The notes under the pieces are model-generated. The model saw only the letters and a list, made by a program, of their open reading frames with translations, was not told where the DNA came from and did not search any database. A DNA stretch of 64,000 nucleotides from UTCFX2 sp963726375 (GTDB taxonomy: Bacteria; Chloroflexota; Anaerolineae; Anaerolineales; UBA4823), in contig CAVSCE010000011.1 of the NCBI GenBank assembly GCA_963726375.1, positions 1 through 64,000 on the forward strand. Reading direction: 5' to 3'. The position numbers were made by a program, and so were the translations under genes. Below, piece by piece: positions 57,262-64,000 of the stretch; position 1 is the first letter of the stretch; each line of letters opens with the position of its first letter.

Positions 57262-58323
57262 ATGATGATTATCATGCGCACTGATGCTTCGAAGAAAGAG
57301 ATCGATGCCGTCATTGAGCGGGTGAAGAGCAGTGGGATGCAGGCTCACGTTTCGGTGGGCGAGGAGCGAACGATAATCGGGGCGATCGGAGACGGGCGGC
57401 ATATCTATCAAGATCAATTCATGCTGCTCTCAGGGGTTGACCGGGTCATGCCGATCACCCGACCCTACAAGCTGGCATCGCGCGAGTTTCGCCCGGACGA
57501 TTCGGTTTTTCCGATCGACGGGGTTCGGATTGGCGGACCTGGAGTGGTAATCATCGCCGGACCCTGCTCGGTGGAAAACCGCAGCCAGCTCTTGGAGACT
57601 GCTCACGCCGTGCGCGAAGCGGGAGCGCATGCGCTGCGCGGCGGGGTGTATAAGCCGCGCACATCGCCGTATGCCTTCCAGGGACTGGGCGAGGACGGTC
57701 TTCAATTCCTGATCGAAGCTCGCGAGCAGACCGGGCTGCCGATCGTAAGCGAGGTCATGCGGGAAGAGCAGATCCCTCGGATGGCGCAGCATGTGGACGT
57801 CCTTCAGATCGGCGCTCGCAACATGCAGAACTTTGGGCTGCTTCATGCAGTTGGTGAAAGCCAGCACCCCGTTCTGCTAAAACGCGGGATGATGGCGACG
57901 GTCGAAGAGCTGCTGATGGCCGCGGAATATATTCTATCCCACGGCAACAAGCAGGTTATACTGTGCGAGCGCGGTATCAGAACATTTGAGGTTTCCACTC
58001 GCAATACAACGGATATCAATGCAATCCCTGTCCTGAAAGAGCTGACGCATTTGCCGGTGATCCTGGATCCAAGCCACAGCACGGGAAACTGGGCCTATGT
58101 TACTGCGATCGCCCGCGCCGGGATTGCCGCTGGCGCAGATGGGTTGATCGTTGAAGTCCACCCTCACCCGGATGAGGCGATGTCGGATGGAGGTCAATCG
58201 CTCAAACCAGAACGGTTTGCTGAGTTAGTAAAACAGGTCCAGCAGATCACAGAAGCAGTTGGACGCAGCCTTGCAACGCCGGTCCACCCGGCAAACTCGC
58301 AGCTCACACCGGCTGGTTTTTGA
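57262..58323 (+). CDS. aroF: 3-deoxy-7-phosphoheptulonate (DAHP) synthase, type I-beta
   Basis: Condenses phosphoenolpyruvate and erythrose 4-phosphate, the entry step of the shikimate pathway. An N-terminal ferredoxin-like domain (residues 1-70, MIIMRTDASKKEIDAVIERV) precedes the TIM barrel. Barrel motifs are IIAGPCSVENRSQLLETAHA, LRGGVYKPRTSPYAFQGLGE, LQIGARNMQNFGLL, VLLKRGMMATVEE, ILCERGIRTFEVSTRNTTDI and LDPSHSTGNWAYV. In Thermotoga the equivalent N-terminal domain binds Tyr to inhibit the enzyme, so Tyr feedback is plausible here. CAGGAGAG precedes ATG 57262. The stop overlaps tyrA by one base (TGATG). Confidence 0.95.
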   Translation: MMIIMRTDASKKEIDAVIERVKSSGMQAHVSVGEERTIIGAIGDGRHIYQDQFMLLSGVDRVMPITRPYKLASREFRPDDSVFPIDGVRIGGPGVVIIAGPCSVENRSQLLETAHAVREAGAHALRGGVYKPRTSPYAFQGLGEDGLQFLIEAREQTGLPIVSEVMREEQIPRMAQHVDVLQIGARNMQNFGLLHAVGESQHPVLLKRGMMATVEELLMAAEYILSHGNKQVILCERGIRTFEVSTRNTTDINAIPVLKELTHLPVILDPSHSTGNWAYVTAIARAGIAAGADGLIVEVHPHPDEAMSDGGQSLKPERFAELVKQVQQITEAVGRSLATPVHPANSQLTPAGF

Positions 58324-59168
58324 TGGTCAGCGACCTGTCTTCCTGTCGGGTGGTCGTAGTTGGACTGGGGTTGATGGGAGGCTCGCTTGCATTGGGGTTG
58401 CGCAGGCACTGTGCGGGACTCTTTGGCGTCGACCCGGATCCGGAAGCGCTCCTTCTGGCTGAATCGTTGAAGCTTTTTGATCGGACAGCGGCTGATCCTG
58501 CCGTTCTGGCCGGTGAGGCAGACCTGACCGTTCTTGCGGCGCCTGTGGGGGCAATCCTTTCGCTACTGGACGATCTGCCGACGATCCTGCCGGGCGGCGG
58601 GATGATCCTGGATTTGGGCTCGACCAAGACAGAAATCGTCCGACGGATGGCGTCCCTGCCGATCCAATTTGACCCGATTGGCGGTCACCCAATGTGCGGA
58701 AAGGAGCGCGGCGGATTGGCAAATGCGGACTCTGCCATTTTTCATGGAGCAACCTTTGCATTCACGCCGCTGCCGCGCAGCTCGAAAAGAATTTGCAGCC
58801 TGGCGGAGCAGATCGCACAGGCGCTTCAGGCTCGCCCGGTTTGGCTCGAGCCGGAAATCCACGATCGATGGGTAGCTGCAACCAGCCATGTCCCCTTCCT
58901 GGTCGCAAACGCTCTGGCCGCGGTTACTCCGCTGGAAGCAGCTGCTTTGGTCGGCCCGGGTTTTCGAAGCGCAGCTCGCCTGGCACCCTCGCCCTGGCCG
59001 GTGATGCGTGATATCCTTGCGACCAATCGACTCCAGATCCGTGACCGATTAAGCTGTTTCTCAAGCCGAATCCAGGAGCTGGAGAAGCTGATTGAAGATG
59101 GAGACCTGGACGGTCTGGAGGATTTGATCGCAGAAGGCGCGATTAACTACGAGCAGCTTATCCATTGA
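58323..59168 (+). CDS. tyrA: Prephenate dehydrogenase
   Basis: Oxidatively decarboxylates prephenate to 4-hydroxyphenylpyruvate for tyrosine. An N-terminal Rossmann fold (VVVVGLGLMGGSLALGLRRH) is followed by SVA-type segments LVDLGSTKTEIV-like (ILDLGSTKTEIVRRMASLPI) and GGHPMCGKERGGLANADSAI. The helical domain has the catalytic His in AATSHVPFLVANALA. 282 residues, no ACT domain, so Tyr control is more likely at the attenuator and aroF. ATG 58323 shares its A with the aroF stop. Confidence 0.92.
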   Translation: MVSDLSSCRVVVVGLGLMGGSLALGLRRHCAGLFGVDPDPEALLLAESLKLFDRTAADPAVLAGEADLTVLAAPVGAILSLLDDLPTILPGGGMILDLGSTKTEIVRRMASLPIQFDPIGGHPMCGKERGGLANADSAIFHGATFAFTPLPRSSKRICSLAEQIAQALQARPVWLEPEIHDRWVAATSHVPFLVANALAAVTPLEAAALVGPGFRSAARLAPSPWPVMRDILATNRLQIRDRLSCFSSRIQELEKLIEDGDLDGLEDLIAEGAINYEQLIH

Positions 59169-59201
59169 GCTAAAGATCATGATGCCAGGGAAGGAACCTT
59201 C

Positions 59202-60588
59202 ATGAATACACCAGAACCAATCATGGACGAATTCACTTGAGCTGATTGTTGGTCCCGGGAGCCGGCTGGTTGGAGAGGTTGGCGGGGCAATCGGCCCCTC
59301 TCTGCCGGGCGATAAGTCGCTCTCGCACCGCGCTGCGCTGCTGGGAGCCATGGCGGATGGAAGCACGACTGTGCGAAATTTCCTGGTCTCTGGTGTGACT
59401 GAGGCAATGCTCAACAGCTTGAAGCGGTTGGATGTGTCCTGGCGCCTGGATGGTACGACGCTGGTCGTCCAGGGGGTCGGGCTTGAAATTCGAGACCGGC
59501 TTCCGGTGATTTTGGATTGCGGCAACTCGGCCACCACGCTCCGGCTCCTGGCTGGGGCTGCAGCAGCCTGGGGCAGGCCTGTTTTGTTAGACGGCACTCC
59601 CGGTCTGCGCCGCCGGCCGATGGGCAGGATTATCAATCCCCTGCGCCAGATGGGTGTGGCGATTTCCGGAGAGCAGGACCGCGCCCCGCTGACGCTCGGC
59701 GTTTCGCCGAGACCGCTCTCTCCGCTGCGCTGGGAGCTCCCGGTCGCCAGCGCCCAGGTGAAATCCTGCCTGCTTCTCGCCGGGCTGGCCGCTGATGGTG
59801 AAACTGAGCTAACCGAGCCCGGACCATCCCGCGACCACACCGAGCGGATGCTTTCGGCGATGGGGGTTGAGGTCCAATCGCAATCCATCGGCGCAGGTCG
59901 CTGCTGGACCCGGCTGAAACCTCCGCACCCACTCAACCTGGCTCCGCTGGATCTGATCCTGCCTGGAGATATCTCGGCCGCCTCATTCATCATTGTAGGG
60001 GCGCTGCTCGTCCCGGGCTCGCGTGTCGTTCTGCGGGGGGTCGGTCTCAATCCCACCCGAACTGGACTGCTGGAAACCCTGAAGGAGATGGGCGCCGATA
60101 TCGAAGTTTCAGGGTTGAGCGAGCAAGGCGGCGAACCAGTCGGTGATCTGATCGTCCGCTCCAGTGCGCTGCGCGGTGGGCGAGTGAACGGCGAGCGGGT
60201 GGTCCGGATGATTGATGAGTTCCCGGCCTTTGCAGTTGCTGCAGCATACGCTGAGGGGGAGACGACCGTCTTGGAGGCCGAAGAGCTTCGCCATAAGGAA
60301 TCTGACCGGATCACAGCTTTGGGAGATGAGCTGCGCCGCCTGGGGGTCGATTTTCGGGAGACGCCGGACGGATTTGCGATCCTCGGCGGAAGGCCGATCC
60401 GCGGCGGTCATGCTGATTCACACGGCGACCACAGGCTGGCGATGTCCCTCGCGCTGGTCGGGCTGGCTTCCCAGGAACCAGTCCGGGTAAGCGGCGCCTC
60501 GGTCATCCATGAATTCTTCCCCGGTTTCGCCGGGCTATTAAGTTCATTGGGGGCGGATGCCCGCCTGGTTGGTTCCGGAATATTCTGA
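59202..60588 (+). CDS. aroA: 3-phosphoshikimate 1-carboxyvinyltransferase (EPSP synthase), frameshifted near its start
   Basis: Transfers enolpyruvate from PEP to shikimate 3-phosphate. AAGGAAC precedes ATG 59202. After a few codons (MNTPEPIMD) a shift near 59228 enters the family N-terminus SLELIVGPGSRLVGEV and the substrate-binding GDKSLSHRAALLGAMADGST. Further motifs are ILDCGNSATTLRLLAG, GTPGLRRRPMGRI, VASAQVKSCLLLAGLAADGE, PGDISAASFIIVGALLVPGS, LRHKESDRI and HGDHRLAMSLALVGLAS. Only the very start is disturbed. The gene lies 33 bases after tyrA and overlaps aroE by one base. Confidence 0.93.
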
Positions 60589-61559
60589 TGAAACCTCAGC
60601 CAGAAGCCTTCGCCCTCGGGTTAATCGGCTACCCGCTGGAAAAAAGCCTTTCGCCGCAGCTGCATACGGCCGCTCTGAAGGCGCTGAATCTGCCTGGCGA
60701 GTATCGGCTTTATCCCACCTTGCCAGCTCCCGAAGGCGAACCGGATTTAGCCAATCTGGTGAACAGGCTTCGGTTAGGCGAGCTGCACGGACTCAATGTC
60801 ACGATCCCGCACAAACAGACGATCACCGCTCATCTCGACCGGCTCACACCGCTGGCAGAAGAGATCGGAGCAGTCAATACAATTTACATGGAAGATGGTC
60901 ATGCAGTTGGCGACAACACAGACGCCCTCGGTTTCTTGCTGGACCTGGAGCGGCTGACCGGAATCCCGGCTTTAAGAGCGGGCAACCCGCCTTCCCCTGG
61001 ATGTGCGATCGTGCTTGGCGGTGGCGGAGCTGCAAGAGCGGTGAGTTTTGCGCTCCTGAGAGCCGGCTGGCAGGTGGCGCTGGCGGTTCGCCGGATTGAA
61101 GCAATCCAGCCCTGGGTTGAAAGTCTCCAGAAGAAATTCGTCTTTCCGGATCGGACTGCAGGCAGGATATCTGTCGTTCATCTGGATGCAGAGTCGATCC
61201 AATCCCTTACGGCGGAAAATTCCAGGCAAACTTTCCTTCTGATCGTCAATGCCAGCTCGGCCGGGATGCTTCCAAACGTGGATACCTCCCCCTGGCCGGA
61301 TGGGCTGCTGTTGCCAGCAGGTGCTTTCGTGTACGATCTGGTTTATAAACCGCTCGAAACCCGCCTGGTTCGAGAGGCACGCGCTGCGGGCTGCCCGGCT
61401 GCCAATGGACTCGGGATGCTTGTCGAGCAAGCGGCGCGAGCTTTCGAGCTCTGGACCGGACAACAAGCCCCGCGCCCGGCGATGCGCCAGGCGGTTGGTC
61501 TGGACGAAGAGAAGCATTCTCGATCACGGCAATTCGATCTGAGAGAGAGACAATCATGA
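60588..61559 (+). CDS. aroE: Shikimate dehydrogenase
   Basis: Reduces 3-dehydroshikimate to shikimate with NADPH. The substrate site is LGLIGYPLEKSLSPQLHTAA; the catalytic Lys is in NVTIPHKQ and the partner Asp in VGDNTDALGF. The Rossmann site is VLGGGGAARAVSFALLRAGW. NASSAGMLPN and AANGLGMLVEQAARAFELWT close the domain. 323 residues, slightly long for the family, with an extra C-terminal tail rich in Arg. ATG 60588 shares a base with the aroA stop, and its own stop overlaps the next gene by ATGA. Confidence 0.93.
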   Translation: MKPQPEAFALGLIGYPLEKSLSPQLHTAALKALNLPGEYRLYPTLPAPEGEPDLANLVNRLRLGELHGLNVTIPHKQTITAHLDRLTPLAEEIGAVNTIYMEDGHAVGDNTDALGFLLDLERLTGIPALRAGNPPSPGCAIVLGGGGAARAVSFALLRAGWQVALAVRRIEAIQPWVESLQKKFVFPDRTAGRISVVHLDAESIQSLTAENSRQTFLLIVNASSAGMLPNVDTSPWPDGLLLPAGAFVYDLVYKPLETRLVREARAAGCPAANGLGMLVEQAARAFELWTGQQAPRPAMRQAVGLDEEKHSRSRQFDLRERQS

Positions 61560-62742
61560 AACCTGCCGCAAGGATGGAGACCCTCAGACCTCATTTTTTT
61601 GCTGCCCTCAGCGGGCGCATCGCGGCATTGAAGGCTCAGGGTCGCGAGGTTATCCGGCTGGATGAAGGTTCACCTGACCTGCCGCCGGCCCCCCATATCA
61701 TCGAAGCGCTGATTCAATCGGCGCGGCGGGCTGACTCGCACAGCTATCAGCCGCACCGCGGCCCGCAGCACCTCCGCCAGGCCTGGGCGGATTGGTATGC
61801 CGGTCATTATCGAGTGAACATCGACCCGGATACTGAAGTTATCCCGCTGCTGGGGTCCAAAGAGGGCATCTTTCACCTGAGCCAGGCTTTCCTGGGACCA
61901 GGAGATCAGGTGCTGGTCCCCGATCCTGGCTATATCAGCTATACCCGCGGCGCGCTTTTTCTGGCGCCGGGGTGCAGCCCTTCTCACTCCGAGCAGAAAA
62001 TGGTTACCTCCCCGAGCTGAAAGCGATCCCGGATGAGATCTTGAAGACGACGAAGCTGCTCTGGCTGAATTACCCAAACAATCCAACTGGGGCGGTAGCC
62101 AACATGCAATTATTTGAAGCTGCGGTAGCCCTTGCCAGGAAGCATGGCTTCCTGGTCTGCCATGATGCTGCTTATGGGATGGTATATTTCGATGGGGTCC
62201 AGCCGCTCAGCCTGCTTCAGGTGGAAGGAGCAAAAGACGTCGGGGTGGAGTTCAACACGCTCTCTAAGTCGCACAACATGGCCGGCTGGCGGACCGGAGC
62301 GCTGATTGGCAATCGAGAGGCGGTAAAGGCGCTGTTCACACTGAAGACCAATGCCGACAGCAGCCATTTTCTCCCGATCTTCGAAGCCTCCACTGCGGCG
62401 CTGACCGGCGATCAGACCTGGCTGGTGGAACGCAACCAGACTTACCGTCGCCGCCGGGATGCCCTGCTGAAGGGATTGCGCAGAGCCGGGATCGAAGCAG
62501 CAGAGCCGCACGCCTCGCTGTACGTCTGGGCTCCGGTGCCGGAAGGCTGGGATTGTGAATCATTCGCTGTCGAAGCGCTCGAAAATGCCGGTGTCAGCCT
62601 GACACCGGGCACGGTCTTTGGACCAGGCGGAGCAGGTTTTGTCAGGATCTCGATCACGGCTCCTGAAGAGCAGATCGAGATCGCGATGGAAAAGCTGGGC
62701 TCATGGTTAGCCGATACGAAGAAGCCTTGGGTTCATCCATAA
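61556..62742 (+). CDS. Class I aminotransferase (aromatic/aspartate type), frameshifted
   Basis: A PLP enzyme of fold type I. The first part has GREVIRLDEGSPDLPPAPHI, HSYQPHRGPQHLRQAWADWY and VLVPDPGYISYTRGALFLA. A one-base shift near 61975 continues with LLWLNYPNNPTGAVANMQLF, VCHDAAYGMVYFDGVQPLSL and the PLP Lys in NTLSKSHNMAGWRTGALIGN. ISITAPEEQIEIAMEKLGSW ends the fold. Placed in an aromatic operon, it most likely transaminates prephenate or hydroxyphenylpyruvate, although LL-diaminopimelate-type aminotransferases look similar. ATG 61556 overlaps the aroE stop. Confidence 0.85.
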
Positions 62743-62824
62743 GGAAAGTTGGATTCAGACGGCGTTGAATGCGAATACGAATTCCGAGTTATTGATACAG
62801 GTTGAAAGGCGAAGGAGATAAGCA

Positions 62825-64000
62825 ATGCCGCTTCGATTTTTAACTGCTGGTGAATTGCACGGACCGGCGCTGGTTGCCGTGCTGGATGGTATGCCTGCCG
62901 GGATCCGGTTGAACAGCGAAATCATCGACCAACAGCTCGCTCGCCGGCAGCAGGGATACGGCGCTGGACCACGCATGAAAATCGAGAAGGACCACGCCAG
63001 CATTTTAGGCGGGGTTATGGAAGGCTTTACGACCGGGGCGCCGCTGGTGTTTCAGATCCTAAATGGTGATCATGCCAGATGGAAAGGGAAATCCATCCCG
63101 CCGTTCACAATCCCGCGCCCCGGGCACGCTGACTTGAGCGGCGCGCTGAAATACGGCTATTCCGACCTGCGACCCGCGCTTGAGCGCGCCTTCTGCTCGC
63201 GAGACGGCCGCCCGCGTCGCGGTCGGCGCAGCCTGCCTGAGCTTCCTGGCTCACTTTGGGATCAAGGTTGGCGGGTACGTTCGATCCATCGCCGGGATTG
63301 AGGCTCAGATCGACGAAAATGAGCCCTTTTCAGCTCGTTTTGAGCGCTCAGAATCCAGTGAAGTCCGTTGTCCGGACCTATCTGCTGCTCACCAGATGGC
63401 CGACCGGATTCGCCAGGCAATGGCCGAGCGCGACACGCTGGGAGGGGTGATTGAGGTGACCGTAACGGACCTTCCGCCAGGGTTGGGATCCTATGCCCAA
63501 TGGGATCGCCGGCTGGAAGCCCGCCTCGGCGCAGCAGTGCTGAGTGTCCCGGCTGTTAAAGGTGTGGAATTTGGAAGCGCATTTGCAAACACAGCTCTTC
63601 CCGGCACCAGAGTCCATGATGCGATCCGAAAGGAAGGCGAGCTCCTGGTCCGTCCGACGAACCGGGCTGGAGGCCTGGAGGGTGGGGTGTCCAATGGGGA
63701 ACCGCTGGTCGTGAGGGCAGCGATGAAGCCGATCGCAACGACACTTGCACCGCAGCAGACCGTCGACCTGGTCAGCGGCATGGAAACCAGCACTCAGTAC
63801 GAGCGGTCGGATTTCTGCCCGGTGCCGCGGGCGGTGCCCATTCTGGAAGCGATGGTTGCGTTCGTGGTCTCTGACGTTCTGATCGAAAAACTAGGAGGTG
63901 ACACCCTCAGCGAAATGTTGGACCGCTTCGCAACACTCCCCAGGGCCAGGCTCTCTGATTTAACGATGGATGGGACGCCGCACCTGTTTTGGCCTGAATG
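62825..64000 (+). CDS. aroC: Chorismate synthase, frameshifted, reaches the window edge
   Basis: Eliminates phosphate from EPSP to give chorismate, using reduced FMN. MPLRFLTAGELHGPALVAVL holds the first conserved His; RRQQGYGAGPRMKIEKDHAS and PRPGHADLSGALKYGYSDLR hold more FMN/substrate residues. Shifts near 63195 and 63285 lead through RETAARVAVGAACLSFLAHF and GGYVRSIAGIEAQIDENEPF. After about 63400 the frame is clear: VKGVEFGSAFANTALPGTRV, GGLEGGVSNGEPLVVRAAMK, STQYERSDFCPVPRAVPILE. The last bases (GAA TG) leave the stop codon incomplete at 64000. AAGGAGA precedes ATG 62825. Confidence 0.92.

Noticed and set aside
59061..60314. 417-codon minus-strand reading frame
   Set aside because: It lies antisense to aroA, whose motifs are fully conserved; its composition is Ser/Arg/Pro-rich as expected of a shadow in GC-rich DNA.
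1..64000. tRNA, rRNA, CRISPR arrays, insertion sequences and replication origins
   Set aside because: Looked for in all gaps; none recognised. No transposase, integrase or cas-like protein is encoded.

Overview
The window looks like two unrelated pieces of bacterial chromosome joined near base 8,020. Bases 1 to about 8,000 are AT-rich. They carry Bacteroidota-type promoters (TTG/TTTG, 20 bp, TAnnTTTG), a DUF4143-type ATPase, a TIR-FlgO-TPR signalling protein, a PQQ-like beta-propeller and two GH43 arabinan-degrading enzymes plus the wreck of a third. From about 8,022 to the end the sequence is GC-rich, uses sigma70-like promoters (TTGACA/TACAAT) and has the gene content expected of Chloroflexota, probably Anaerolineae. 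The join falls inside hpf, whose first third is missing, so a chimeric contig is the simplest explanation, although a real recombination event cannot be excluded from sequence alone.

Layout of the right-hand piece: hpf, folE, an Lgt-like/TlpA pair and a thioredoxin-like lipoprotein (8.0-11.9 kb); a copper-resistance unit csoR-copZ-copA with a visible promoter and G/C-rich operator (12.0-15.1 kb); an MFS exporter with a MarR regulator (15.1-16.9 kb); two Tat-exported L,D-transpeptidases, CcdA, a ResA-like thioredoxin and a glutaredoxin-DUF2085 fusion (17-22 kb); pgeF-yggS-yggT (22-23.8 kb); a zinc-ribbon coiled-coil protein and a NACHT-HEAT NTPase (23.8-27 kb); a tandemly duplicated pair of large membrane proteins, A-B-A-B, joined by 4-bp overlaps (27.1-35.1 kb); a metallophosphatase, MoxR-DUF58, an XRE regulator with palindrome, gmd, DUF1684 and an acetate transporter (35-42 kb); a two-component system beside an HtrA lipoprotein protease (42.5-46.6 kb); assorted enzymes, MscS and a GYD protein (46.6-52.6 kb); a giant C25 peptidase (52.7-56.3 kb); and an aromatic amino acid operon aroH-aroF-tyrA-aroA-aroE-aminotransferase-aroC (56.6-64 kb).

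The most interesting signal is upstream of aroH. A sigma70-like promoter is followed by a 24-codon leader peptide containing Tyr-Ala-Tyr-Tyr-Tyr-Tyr, a small hairpin, a segment that can pair with the terminator loop, and a strong intrinsic terminator. This is a complete candidate tyrosine attenuator for the whole operon.

About half of the right-hand genes are interrupted by single-base frameshifts with conserved protein on both sides. The density and the essential nature of several victims (aroA, aroC, yggS) point to base-level sequence errors rather than decay. Broken genes are therefore given as full spans with approximate breakpoints. No tRNA, rRNA, CRISPR array or insertion sequence was recognised.
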